Positions 53,115-61,634 of a stretch of 64,000 nt of DNA are shown in pieces. Source of the DNA: Novosphingobium sp. SG707 (GTDB lineage Bacteria > Pseudomonadota > Alphaproteobacteria > Sphingomonadales > Sphingomonadaceae). Made by a program: the position numbers and the translations under genes. Under the pieces are notes generated by a model, which saw only the letters and a program-made list of their open reading frames with translations, did no database searches and was not told where the DNA came from. Position 1 is the stretch's first letter, and each line of letters opens with the position of its first letter. Where the stretch lies: positions 1,133,125 to 1,197,124 of the forward strand of contig NZ_JAAZQL010000001.1 of assembly GCF_012275515.1 (NCBI RefSeq), read 5' to 3'.

Positions 53115-53665
53115 GCAAAAGGCCTGACGCGATCAGAGCCATCCCAATTCCGGGCCGCCGCTTGAAAACGGGTAAACGCCTCATCCATGCCCGATGTGGC
53201 GGGGATCAGTTCGAGCATCCCTGGATCATGGCGCCCATCGTCCAGATAGGCCACCGCGCCGCCGGTCGGCACCTGCGCCCGATAGGCCACCGTATAGCCG
53301 CGCGCCTCATAGGCGGGGATTTCGGCATCAACATCGCTCACCGCCACGCCGATATGATGAAAACCATAGCCGCGCCTGTCGATCAGATCCTTGTAAACCG
53401 AAGGATTGTCATCCAGCGGCTGGATCAATTCGATGCACATGGATCCGGCAAAAGCCATGGCGATGGCGACATCGCCGGCGGCCTGCGCCCCGCGATAGAC
53501 ATGATCAGGCGCCAGAAAATGGTCGAGCAGGAACCACGGCCCCACCCGCGCCTCGTCCACCCACCAGTCGATCGCCTGATGAATATCGCGCACCACATAG
53601 GCCGTCTGAATCGTCTGGCCCACGCGGGCGCCAAAGCCCATCGCATGCCCTTTCGGCAATTGCAT
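53111..53665 (-). CDS. VOC-superfamily protein
   Basis: 184-aa protein starting at ATG 53665 with AGGAGAG just upstream. Two VOC half-domains are visible: TIQTAYVVRDIHQAIDWWVDEARVGPWF (about residues 19-46) and GYGFHHIGVAVSDVDAEIPAYEARGY (about 99-124). The pair of halves resembles VOC enzymes found in aromatic degradation clusters, such as lactoylglutathione-lyase- or epimerase-like forms. It is coupled to the MFS gene. The reaction is unknown. Confidence 0.8.
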   Translation of the reverse strand: MQLPKGHAMGFGARVGQTIQTAYVVRDIHQAIDWWVDEARVGPWFLLDHFLAPDHVYRGAQAAGDVAIAMAFAGSMCIELIQPLDDNPSVYKDLIDRRGYGFHHIGVAVSDVDAEIPAYEARGYTVAYRAQVPTGGAVAYLDDGRHDPGMLELIPATSGMDEAFTRFQAAARNWDGSDRVRPFA

Positions 53666-53731
53666 CGCTCTCTCCTTTACCGGCGCGAGGTCCATGCCCC
53701 GCGCTCTGGTTCTTGCGTTTCGCGGCTTAGG

Positions 53732-54748
53732 TCACAGGCGTATCACCACTTTGCCGAACAGATCGGGCGAGGCCTGATAGGCATAGGCGGCCTTGGCCTC
53801 CTCCAGCGTAAACACCTTGTCGATCACCGGCTTGATGCCATGGGCGTCGATAAAAGCGTTGAGCCTCTCGGCCATGCCGCGCGATCCGACGAAAATGCCG
53901 CGCAGATTGGCCCCCTTGAACATCAGCCCATGGGGCGAAGTATTGCCCTCACGCGTCAACACCCCGATCAGCGCGATTTCGCCCGCAAAGCCCACCGCCG
54001 CGATGGATTGCGCCAGAGTTCCGGCGCCGCCCACCTCGACCACATGCTCGACGCCTGCCTTTCCCGACAGGGCGGCCGCCTTGGCGCCCCAGTCGGGCGT
54101 GGTGCGATATTGGATCGTTTCATCCGCGCCCAGCGCTGCCACCCGCGCCAGCTTGTCGTCCGAACCGCTGGTGGCGATCACCTGCGCGCCCGCCGCCTTG
54201 GCGATCTGCAACGCCAGCAGCGACACGCCCCCGGTGCCCAGCACCAGAACATGCTCGCCCGCCGACACCGGATGCGCTCCTTCCATCAAGGCGTTCCATG
54301 CCGTTACCCCGGCGCAGGGCAGGCAGGCCGCCTCCTCAAAACTCAGGCTTTGCGCGATCCTGACCACACCGTTTTCGGGCAAGGCGACATATTGCGCCAA
54401 CATGCCCCTGGCCCCCGCCGCGCCCAGCGCAGGCCCCATCGCGGGATTGGGCGGCCCATCCATCCAGTTCTGGAAAAAGGTCCCCGCCACCCGGTCGCCC
54501 ACGGCAAAGCGGGTCACGCCCTCGCCAACAGCCACAACCTCGCCCGCGCCATCGGAGAGCGGCACGATATCGTGCGTCACCGGCCCGCCCATATACAGGC
54601 CGAGCGGGATCATCTGATCGCGGTAATTGAGCGAACAGGCGCGCACCCGGATCAGCACTTCTCCGGCACCGGCCACCGGCGCATCCTGTTCCACAAGCTG
54701 CATGGCGTCGAGGCTCGTCGCCCCCTTGCGCAAGATCCAGGCTTTCAT
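53732..54748 (-). CDS. Quinone-oxidoreductase-like MDR dehydrogenase
   Basis: 338-aa NAD(P)-dependent medium-chain reductase. It keeps the MDR pattern (CSLNYRDQMIPLGLY about residue 38, AGVTAWNALMEGA about 146, VLVLGTGGVSLLALQIAKAAGAQV about 162-185). It lacks the four-cysteine structural zinc loop, so it is not a classic zinc alcohol dehydrogenase. It is the first gene of the reverse-strand run and has a candidate IclR site about 110 bp upstream. Reduction or oxidation of an enone/ketone intermediate is plausible. Confidence 0.85.
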   Translation of the reverse strand: MKAWILRKGATSLDAMQLVEQDAPVAGAGEVLIRVRACSLNYRDQMIPLGLYMGGPVTHDIVPLSDGAGEVVAVGEGVTRFAVGDRVAGTFFQNWMDGPPNPAMGPALGAAGARGMLAQYVALPENGVVRIAQSLSFEEAACLPCAGVTAWNALMEGAHPVSAGEHVLVLGTGGVSLLALQIAKAAGAQVIATSGSDDKLARVAALGADETIQYRTTPDWGAKAAALSGKAGVEHVVEVGGAGTLAQSIAAVGFAGEIALIGVLTREGNTSPHGLMFKGANLRGIFVGSRGMAERLNAFIDAHGIKPVIDKVFTLEEAKAAYAYQASPDLFGKVVIRL

Positions 54749-54858
54749 CCTATCCCCCGATGGGGCGCTTTGCCGCCCTCTGAAGGCCCGCTTCGTCTTC
54801 CGGCGGCCTCTGGTTGCTATAGGTCATCCAATCGGCGCCGCTCCGCAAGCGCTGAAAA

Positions 54859-54873
54859 TTTCATCTGGTGAAA
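54859..54873. promoter_or_regulatory. IclR-type palindrome, copy 1
   Basis: TTTCAT-ctg-GTGAAA, one base short of a perfect palindrome. It lies between the IclR gene stop and the MDR dehydrogenase start, and it matches the perfect copy at 55702-55716 in both half-sites apart from one base. Confidence 0.5.
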
Positions 54874-54875
54874 CT

Positions 54876-55691
54876 TCATCCATCAACCAGCCGACCGATG
54901 CGCGCCGCAATGCCCTGAAGGCTGGATAAATGGCGCAAGGCCACTTCCTCGACCACGGCGCGACGGGCAGGCCATGTGATGTTGATGGCCGCAATCGGGC
55001 CATTCTCGCCATTGACCGCCACGGCGATCGAATTCTTGCCGTCGCGCAGCACCGTTTGCCGGTCACGGTCCGACCATGGATGATGCGGCAGGCGCGTGGA
55101 CCATCCCCGCTGCCGGGTCTGGGCAATGATCGCATCGATCTGTTCGCGCTGTTCGCTCGTGGCGCCGGGCGGGGTCAGGCGGGCAATGATCGCGTCGCGC
55201 TCGGCATCGGCGCAGGCGGAAAGATAGGCCCGCCCCGTGGCCGTATGCAGATAGGACAGTTTGGCCCCCACCGGCCCCAACGCGGCAAAGTCAAAACGGG
55301 CGACCTGACCATTGGTTTCGATGATTTCCATATGGTCGAACCGGGGAATGGCGATCACGCTGGGCCAGACCACCTGCGCCGACAATTCGACCAGCAGCGG
55401 CGAGGCGATTTCGGCCATGCGGCACACACGATCAGGCGCCGCCGCACCCGCCGCACCCGGCAACCACAGGCCATCGGCCAGACGCCGCCACACCAGCCGC
55501 CGACTGGCCAGCGTTTGCAACAGGCGCAGGAGAGTCGCCTTCGACAGGCCCAGTTGCTGGTGCAGCGCGTTGAGGCTCAGCCCCCCGCCCCCCGCCGCCC
55601 TGATGGCCAGCAGCACATCAAGCCCGCGTTCCAGCGCGCGGATTGATTTGACGCCCGATTGCCGGGCCATGTTGTCTTCACCCAAAGCCAT
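54876..55691 (-). CDS. IclR-family transcriptional regulator
   Basis: 271-aa regulator. The N-terminal winged helix LSLNALHQQLGLSKATLLRLLQTL (about residues 39-62) and the C-terminal effector domain (about 90-260) are of standard IclR layout. IclR proteins often sense aromatic metabolites. It is divergent from the Tm-1-like/carboxylase operon, with a perfect palindrome between them, and a related palindrome follows its own gene in front of the MDR dehydrogenase. It is thus a candidate regulator of both flanks. Confidence 0.88.
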   Translation of the reverse strand: MALGEDNMARQSGVKSIRALERGLDVLLAIRAAGGGGLSLNALHQQLGLSKATLLRLLQTLASRRLVWRRLADGLWLPGAAGAAAPDRVCRMAEIASPLLVELSAQVVWPSVIAIPRFDHMEIIETNGQVARFDFAALGPVGAKLSYLHTATGRAYLSACADAERDAIIARLTPPGATSEQREQIDAIIAQTRQRGWSTRLPHHPWSDRDRQTVLRDGKNSIAVAVNGENGPIAAINITWPARRAVVEEVALRHLSSLQGIAARIGRLVDG

Positions 55692-55701
55692 GCCGCCCCC
55701 G

Positions 55702-55716
55702 TTTCACGCTGTGAAA
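55702..55716. promoter_or_regulatory. IclR-type palindrome, copy 2
   Basis: TTTCAC-gct-GTGAAA is a perfect 6-bp inverted repeat with 3-bp spacer. It lies 11 bp upstream of the IclR start and about 90 bp upstream of the divergent carboxylase operon, the expected place for an IclR operator. Confidence 0.55.
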
Positions 55717-55804
55717 TTTACCGCGCGAAATGCATTAGGCAATCCGTGTCGGCCATGAAAATATCGGCATCAGAAAAAGCCTGCGGCCAATGGACCAGCA
55801 AGGC

Positions 55805-57064
55805 ATGAGAGAGGATCCGAACACTATGGGCGATGCGTCGCGCAAGAATGTGATGCTGATCATCACGCAGGATACCAAACAGGAAGAGGCCCGTTTCGTG
55901 CGCGAGCATCTCGAAGGCGCCGGGGTCAATGTCGTGCATCTCGACCCCAGCGTCCGGCGTGATCTGGGGGGCGCCGAGATCGGGCCGGATGCGGTGGCTG
56001 CGGCTGCCGGATCGACCATTGCCGACATTCTGGCGCTGGGCCATGAAGGCCAGATCCATGAAATGATGATTGCAGGCTCGATCCGCGCCGCGCATGAATT
56101 TGCCGCGCATACGCCGATCCATGGCATCCTGTCGGTGGGCGGGTCGATGGGCACGGCGCTGGCGGGGGCCTTGATGCAGAGCTTTCCCTATGGCCTGCCC
56201 AAGCTGATCGTTTCGACCATGGCGTCGGGTTTCACAAAGCCCTATGTAGGCGTGCGCGACATCGCCATGATGAATGCCGTTACCGATATCGCCGGGATCA
56301 ACACGATCAGCCGCGATGTCTATCGCAATGCCGCGCTGGCTATTGCGGGCATGGCCAAAGGCTATGACGGTATGCCCGTTTCCGAGCGCCCGCTGGTGTT
56401 GATGACCACGCTTGGCACGACCGAGCCGACCACCCGCGCGATCCGCCAGGCGCTGGAGAGCGATGGTTGCGAGGTCATGGTGTTTCACTCCTCGGGCGTG
56501 GGCGGGCCGACGCTGGACGCGATTGCCGCCGAGCGCGATGTGGCGCTGGTGCTGGATCTTTCGGTGACAGAGATCATCGACCATATGTTTGGCGGTCTGG
56601 CCGATGGCGGCCCCGCGCGCGGCACGGTGGGCATGGCGCGCGGCATTCCCACGATCTGGGCGCCGGGCAATGCCGATTTCATCATAGGCGGGCCGATTGA
56701 TGCGGCGCAGGCGCAATTCCCCGGCAAGCGTTATCACAAACACAATCCGCATCTGACCGCCGTGCGCACCGATCTGGCGGATCTGGAACGGATTGGCGAT
56801 AAGCTGGCCGGGATGATGAGCGAGGCCAAGGGGCCGGTAGCCTTCTTCACCCCGCTGGGCGGTTTTTCCAGCCATGACAGCACGCAGGGCCACCTCTACG
56901 ACCCTGGCCTGCCACCGCCCTTTGCCGAGCATATGCGCCGATCCATGCCGCAAAACGCAAAGTTCCATGCCATCGACGCCCATTTCAACGATCCCGCCTT
57001 TGCTCAGGCGATCATTGCCCATGCCCGAAGCCTGCTGGGCCAGCCCGCGATGGTGGCGGCATGA
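55805..57064 (+). CDS. Tm-1-like ATP-binding protein (UPF0261)
   Basis: 419 aa from ATG 55805; ATG 55826 (412 aa) fits the family start equally well. The N-terminal Tm-1-like domain begins NVMLIITQDTKQEEARFVREHL (about residues 13-34) and contains GILSVGGSMGTALAGALM (about 103-120). The C-terminal half contains TTLGTTEPTTRAIRQAL (about 203-219) and FHSSGVGGPTLDAI (about 230-243). Tomato Tm-1 binds ATP, but bacterial members have no settled reaction. Its stop overlaps the BCCP start as ATGA, so it is part of the carboxylase operon. A role in ATP-dependent substrate activation is possible but speculative. Confidence 0.85.
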   Translation: MREDPNTMGDASRKNVMLIITQDTKQEEARFVREHLEGAGVNVVHLDPSVRRDLGGAEIGPDAVAAAAGSTIADILALGHEGQIHEMMIAGSIRAAHEFAAHTPIHGILSVGGSMGTALAGALMQSFPYGLPKLIVSTMASGFTKPYVGVRDIAMMNAVTDIAGINTISRDVYRNAALAIAGMAKGYDGMPVSERPLVLMTTLGTTEPTTRAIRQALESDGCEVMVFHSSGVGGPTLDAIAAERDVALVLDLSVTEIIDHMFGGLADGGPARGTVGMARGIPTIWAPGNADFIIGGPIDAAQAQFPGKRYHKHNPHLTAVRTDLADLERIGDKLAGMMSEAKGPVAFFTPLGGFSSHDSTQGHLYDPGLPPPFAEHMRRSMPQNAKFHAIDAHFNDPAFAQAIIAHARSLLGQPAMVAA

Positions 57065-57519
57065 GCGCGCCCTTTCTCAGCCCGGAGGATGTCGGCGATA
57101 TTGTCGCCATCCTTGACGGCAGCGATTACCGCGAACTCGACATTGCCACCGCGCGCTTTCGCCTGAAAGTCCGGCGTGATGGGGATGGCGGCGGATGGTC
57201 GCAGGAATGGCAATGGGCGGCCCAGCACGCGCCCACCCAGACCACCAGCACCGCCGCGCCCGATACGCCCGAGGGCCTTGTCGCCATTCGCGCGCCTCTA
57301 CCCGGCACATTCTATCGCGCCCCCGCGCCCGGCGCCGCGCCCTTTGTCGAACTGGGCAGTCAGGTGCAGGCCGACACAGTGGTGGGCATTGTCGAAACGA
57401 TGAAACTGATGAACCCGGTCCATGCCGGGGTGAGCGGCGAGGTGGTCGCCTTTGTTGCGGGCAATGCCGAAGCGATCGGCCATGGCGCCGCGCTGATCCA
57501 CATCCGGCCTGCCGCCTAA
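57061..57519 (+). CDS. Biotin carboxyl carrier protein
   Basis: 152-aa AccB-like carrier. The N-terminal part (LDIATARFRLKVRRDG) resembles AccB, followed by a Thr/Ala linker and the biotinyl domain with the biotin lysine in VETMKLMNP (Lys115). A dedicated BCCP next to a separate biotin carboxylase and carboxyltransferase indicates a multi-subunit biotin carboxylase distinct from the housekeeping acetyl-CoA enzyme. Confidence 0.9.
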   Translation: MSAPFLSPEDVGDIVAILDGSDYRELDIATARFRLKVRRDGDGGGWSQEWQWAAQHAPTQTTSTAAPDTPEGLVAIRAPLPGTFYRAPAPGAAPFVELGSQVQADTVVGIVETMKLMNPVHAGVSGEVVAFVAGNAEAIGHGAALIHIRPAA

Positions 57520-57530
57520 AAGGAAAAATC

Positions 57531-58859
57531 ATGATCCGAAGGCTGTTTATCGCCAATCGCGGCGAGATCGCCCTGCGCGTTGCGCGCACGGCGCAAAGAC
57601 TGGGGATGACCGCAATTCTGGGCGCCTCGCAGGGCGATGTGGCAAGCCTGCCCGCCATGCTGGCCGACGAGGTGGCGCTGGTTGGCCCCGCCCCTTCGGC
57701 GCAGAGCTATCTGGATGTGGACGCGGTGATCGCGGCGGCCATTGCCGCGCGGGCCGATGCCATACATCCCGGCTATGGCTTCCTGTCGGAAAATGCCCGA
57801 TTTGCGAAAGCTGCAATCGACGCCGGCATCATCTTTGTCGGGCCGGACATCTCCAGCCTTCAGGCGATGGGCGACAAGCTGATGGCGCGCGCGGTAGGGC
57901 AGGCGGCCGGACTGCCGGTGGTGCCGGGCGGCGAAGCCGCAACCCCGGAAGAAGCCCTGACCCGCGCTCGTGAAACCGGCTTTCCGGTCCTGCTCAAAGC
58001 CGTGGCGGGCGGTGGGGGCAAGGGCATGAAGCGGGTGGAGCGCGAGGAAGACCTGATCCCGATGATCGCCATGGCCATGGCCGAGGCGCAGGCATCCTTT
58101 GGCGACCCGCGCGTCTATGTCGAACGTTTCATCGCCAGCGGCCGCCATGTCGAGGTGCAGGTGCTGGGTGATGGCGAAAGCGCGATCCATCTGGGCACGC
58201 GTGATTGCTCGATCCAGCGGCGGTTTCAAAAGCTGGTGGAGGAAGCGCCTGCCCCGATGCTGCCTGATGCCACGCGCAGCGGGCTGGAACGGGCCGCCGT
58301 CGCGTTGGCCAAGAGCCTGCATTACAAGGGCGCGGGCACAGTGGAGTTTCTGGTCGATGCCAAGACGGGCGATTTCTACTTCCTTGAAATGAACGCCCGC
58401 ATTCAGGTCGAACATCCCGTGACCGAGGCGATCACCGGCGTCGATCTGGTCGAGCAGCAATTGCTGGTGGCGGGCGGCGCGCGGCTCAGCCTGGATCAGG
58501 ACGCCATCCGCCCGCGCGGCCATGCCATCGAAGTACGCATCAATGCAGAGGACCCCGAGGCCGATTTCCGTCCCTCCCCCGGCACGGTGACGCGCGCGGC
58601 ATGGCCCGCAGGCCCCGGCATCCGCGTGGACAGCCATATCGCAAGCGGCGGCATGATCCCGCCCTATTACGACTCGCTGATGGGCAAGCTGATCGTCTGG
58701 GGCGAGGATCGCCCCGCCGCCGTCACGCGACTCGCCCGCGCGCTCGATACGCTGAGCATAGAGGGCGTGGCCAGCACCACCCCGCTCCACCGCCGCATTG
58801 CCGCCGATCCGCGCTTTGTCGCGGGCGGGGTCGACACGCGCTTTCTGGAAGGGCTTTAA
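57531..58859 (+). CDS. Biotin carboxylase subunit
   Basis: 442-aa ATP-grasp enzyme that carboxylates the carrier's biotin using ATP and bicarbonate. Visible: IANRGEIALRVARTAQRLG (residues 7-25), the HPGYGFLSENA motif (about 81-91), the glycine loop AGGGGKGMK (about 161-169), metal/catalytic EMNARIQVEHPVTE (about 286-299) and RINAEDPEADFRPSPG (about 336-351). Length and motifs are those of an AccC-type subunit. ATG 57531 follows AAAAGGA. It is 3 bp from the carboxyltransferase. Confidence 0.93.
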   Translation: MIRRLFIANRGEIALRVARTAQRLGMTAILGASQGDVASLPAMLADEVALVGPAPSAQSYLDVDAVIAAAIAARADAIHPGYGFLSENARFAKAAIDAGIIFVGPDISSLQAMGDKLMARAVGQAAGLPVVPGGEAATPEEALTRARETGFPVLLKAVAGGGGKGMKRVEREEDLIPMIAMAMAEAQASFGDPRVYVERFIASGRHVEVQVLGDGESAIHLGTRDCSIQRRFQKLVEEAPAPMLPDATRSGLERAAVALAKSLHYKGAGTVEFLVDAKTGDFYFLEMNARIQVEHPVTEAITGVDLVEQQLLVAGGARLSLDQDAIRPRGHAIEVRINAEDPEADFRPSPGTVTRAAWPAGPGIRVDSHIASGGMIPPYYDSLMGKLIVWGEDRPAAVTRLARALDTLSIEGVASTTPLHRRIAADPRFVAGGVDTRFLEGL

Positions 58860-58862
58860 ACC

Positions 58863-60344
58863 ATGGCCGAAATTTCGCTCGTCGATGTCTCGATCCGCGA
58901 TGGCAACCAATCCCTGTGGGGCGCGACCGGGCTGAACACGGCCCAGATCCTGCCGATTGCGGGCGCGATGGACCGGGTGGGCTTCAGCGCGATCGACTTC
59001 ACCTCCTCGACCACCATGGCCGTGGCGGTGCGCTATTTCCGCAATGATCCGTGGGAACGCATCCGCCGGATGCATGCGGCCATGCCCAACACGCCGCTGC
59101 AATTCATCACCACCGGCCTGCGCTTTATCGCATGGCAACAGGCCGATCCCGATTTCATGGCGCTGGCGTATCGCCTGTTGCAAAGGGCGGGGATAGGCAA
59201 ATTCATCATCCTTGATCCGATGCATGACGCCGATGCGGTGATCGAGGCGGCGCGATTGGTCAAACGCGAAGGCGGAGCGCAGGTGATGGGCGCGCTGACC
59301 TTCACGCTCTCGGCCATCCACACTGATCAATTCTATGCCGATTTCGCCCGGAGGCTGGCAGCCTGCCCCGATATTGACTGCTTCTATCTCAAAGACCCCG
59401 GCGGGTTGATGAGCCCCGAAAGGGTGCGCAGCCTTGCGCCTCTGGTCAAGGCCGCCATCGGCGATAAACCTTTGGAAATCCACGCCCATTGCACCATCGG
59501 CTTTGGCGGGTTGACCAGCCTTGCCGCAGCCGATCTGGGCATTATCGATGCCGTGCATGTGGGCATTGGGCCTTTGGGCGATGGCTCGTCGTTACCCGAA
59601 GCGGGGCGGATGCTGGCCAATCTGCGGGCGGCGGGGCATACTGTGCGCGCCGACGAGGCGATGCTGGCCAAGGTTTCGGACTATTGGTGGCGGCTCGCCC
59701 GCGCGCAGGGCCTGCCGGTCGGTACGCCGCAGAGTTTCGACGCCAGTTTCCTGCGCCACCAGATCGCGGGCGGGGTGATGACCACCACCCGCCGCCAATT
59801 GGCCGAACTGGGGCTGGAGCATCGCTTTGACGAGGTGGTGCTGGAAACAGAGCGGGTGCGCGCCGAACTGGGCTATCCGATCATGGTCACGCCTTTTCCG
59901 CAAATGGTGATGAGCCAGGCGCTGTATAATGTCATCGGCGCGCGCCGTTATGCGCAGGTGTCGGATGAAATCCTGCGCTATGTCATGGGCAAATTCGGCC
60001 GCCCGACCAGCCCGCTTGATCCAGCGGTGGAAGCCGCGATCCTCGACCGCCCTCGCGCCGCCGAAATCGCCGCCGAGCCGCCTTTTCCCACGCTGGCCGA
60101 TTTGCGCCGCAAATGGGGCCATGCCATGCCTGACGAGGAGTTTCTGCTGCGCGCCGTGATGCCGTCGGACCAGATCGACGCAATGATCGGCACCGGGCCA
60201 TCGCCTGCGCATTACAACCCCGATGCCGCCGGAATCCTGCGGCTGCTCAAGGAACTGGCCGCCCGCCCCGCCGCGCGCGACATTGTGATCGAGAGCGGCT
60301 CCACCCGCCTCGCCCTGCATGGAGGCGCGCATGTTGCCGGATGA
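58863..60344 (+). CDS. Carboxyltransferase subunit (DRE-TIM / PycB-OadA type)
   Basis: 493-aa biotin-dependent carboxyltransferase. The TIM barrel starts with the metal-binding VSIRDGNQSLWG (residues 9-20, Asp13). The lysine that is carboxylated in pyruvate carboxylase aligns with Lys177 in YLKDPGGLMSP, and metal histidines are His207 and His209 in EIHAHCTIG. The C-terminal PycB-like domain follows from about 300. It lacks a fused biotinyl domain, which is supplied by the separate BCCP. Family members carboxylate alpha-keto acids, but the operon's phosphatase and aromatic surroundings suggest an aryl ketone (acetophenone-type) substrate. Confidence 0.88.
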   Translation: MAEISLVDVSIRDGNQSLWGATGLNTAQILPIAGAMDRVGFSAIDFTSSTTMAVAVRYFRNDPWERIRRMHAAMPNTPLQFITTGLRFIAWQQADPDFMALAYRLLQRAGIGKFIILDPMHDADAVIEAARLVKREGGAQVMGALTFTLSAIHTDQFYADFARRLAACPDIDCFYLKDPGGLMSPERVRSLAPLVKAAIGDKPLEIHAHCTIGFGGLTSLAAADLGIIDAVHVGIGPLGDGSSLPEAGRMLANLRAAGHTVRADEAMLAKVSDYWWRLARAQGLPVGTPQSFDASFLRHQIAGGVMTTTRRQLAELGLEHRFDEVVLETERVRAELGYPIMVTPFPQMVMSQALYNVIGARRYAQVSDEILRYVMGKFGRPTSPLDPAVEAAILDRPRAAEIAAEPPFPTLADLRRKWGHAMPDEEFLLRAVMPSDQIDAMIGTGPSPAHYNPDAAGILRLLKELAARPAARDIVIESGSTRLALHGGAHVAG

Positions 60345-61179
60345 TTTGGCCGAGAAAATCACCGGGGCGCGCGGGTTCATCTTCGACATGGACGGCACCA
60401 TCGCCTTGGGCAATGCGGCCAGCGGCCAGCATGAGGCCCTGCCCGGAGCGGTCGAACTGCTGGCCCGCCTGCGGCGGCGCGGCACCCCGTTTCGCGTCTT
60501 TACCAATGGCACGGCCAAGCCGCCCGCCGCCTATGCCAGGGGCCTGCGCGCAGCCGGGTTCGATCTGGCCGATGAGGAGATGATGACCCCATCGACCAGC
60601 GCGGCGATCTGGCTGGAGCAACGGGGCCTGCGCCGCGTGCGGATGCTGGGCGATCCGGGGACGCAGGTGCCGCTGGTCGAACGCGGGATCGAGGTGATCG
60701 GGCCATCGGACAAGGCGCAGGTGGACGCCGTCTATACCTGCTGGTTTCGCGGCTTTGCCTTTCCCGATCTGGAGGCCGCCTGCCAAAGCGTGTGGGACGG
60801 CGCGCGCCTGACCACGGCCAGCCATGTGCCATTTTTCGCCACCGCCACGGGGCGCGGCATCGGGTCCAGCTTTGCCATCAATCAGATGATCGCCTCGCTG
60901 ACGGGCAAGCGGGCGCGGGTGCTGGGCAAGCCATCGCGGGTTGCCCTTGATGTGGCCATGGGCGCGATGGGCCTGCCGCGCAGCGCGGCGGCGCAGATGG
61001 TGGTGGTGGGCGACGATCCGGCGCTGGAAATGGCAATGGCGCGCAAGGCGGGCGCCATCGGCATCGGCATGACTACCGGATTGATGCGGCCCGACACGAT
61101 CCACGCGCTGCCCCCCGGCCAGCAGCCCCATGCCGTGATCGACCGATTGAGCCTGATCACGCAGGCCCTATCGGGCTAG
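60331..61179 (+). CDS. HAD-superfamily phosphatase (NagD-like)
   Basis: 282-aa hydrolase starting at ATG 60331, 5 bases after GGAGG and 14 bp inside the carboxyltransferase end. HAD motifs: nucleophile FDMDGTIA (Asp about residue 19), motif II VFTNGT (about 54-59), lysine region near LGKPSR (about 198) and acidic motif VVVGDDPALEMAMARKAG (about 225-242). Acetovanillone carboxylation systems need a phosphatase of this kind to remove the phosphate from the carboxylated aryl phosphate. Its place at the end of the carboxylase operon fits that role. Confidence 0.88.
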   Translation: MLPDDLAEKITGARGFIFDMDGTIALGNAASGQHEALPGAVELLARLRRRGTPFRVFTNGTAKPPAAYARGLRAAGFDLADEEMMTPSTSAAIWLEQRGLRRVRMLGDPGTQVPLVERGIEVIGPSDKAQVDAVYTCWFRGFAFPDLEAACQSVWDGARLTTASHVPFFATATGRGIGSSFAINQMIASLTGKRARVLGKPSRVALDVAMGAMGLPRSAAAQMVVVGDDPALEMAMARKAGAIGIGMTTGLMRPDTIHALPPGQQPHAVIDRLSLITQALSG

Positions 61180-61631
61180 AGGATCTGGCGCCGCCTCGGC
61201 TCCTGAAGCCGATCGGCCAGCAAGGCGAGGGTTGCCTCGTCTTCCCGGCCATCGAACCACCGCGCCAGCGCGGAACGAAAGGCGCCTCCGCCCCCGGCTG
61301 CGAGGAAGAGCGTCAGGCAGGAGCGCAGCTTCATCGCGTCCACAGGGCCAAAGACCATTTCGGGCGCAGACAGATCCAGCCCATCAAGCGCCGCCACGCA
61401 AGCCCGCAACCTTGGCCCCAGCACCGGATGAGCAAGATAGGCCCGCGCCTCATCCAAAGAGCGGATGGCATAATGCCGGGCCATCGCGCTGCCTCCCAAA
61501 CCGGCCATTTGCGGAAAGATGAACCACATCCAGTGGCCCGATTTGGCCCCGGCGCTGATCTCTGCAAGCGCGCCGTCAAAGGTGTCGGCCTGAGCGGAGA
61601 CAAAGCGCTGGAGGTCAAAGGGGTCGGTCAT
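61176..61631 (-). CDS. DUF1810 family protein
   Basis: 151-aa helical protein with the family hallmark GHWMWFIFPQMAGLGGSAMARHYAI (about residues 32-56) and LRSCLTLF (about 102-109). The family is widespread and calpastatin-named in some databases without functional support. The gene converges with the phosphatase gene with a 4-bp overlap, and the hemerythrin gene lies upstream on the same strand. No function is claimed. Confidence 0.82.
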   Translation of the reverse strand: MTDPFDLQRFVSAQADTFDGALAEISAGAKSGHWMWFIFPQMAGLGGSAMARHYAIRSLDEARAYLAHPVLGPRLRACVAALDGLDLSAPEMVFGPVDAMKLRSCLTLFLAAGGGGAFRSALARWFDGREDEATLALLADRLQEPRRRQIL

Positions 61632-61634
61632 GGT

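Noticed and set aside
57516..59558. Open frame of 680 codons opposite the biotin carboxylase and carboxyltransferase
   Set aside because: It spans two real genes on the other strand and has no domain signal.
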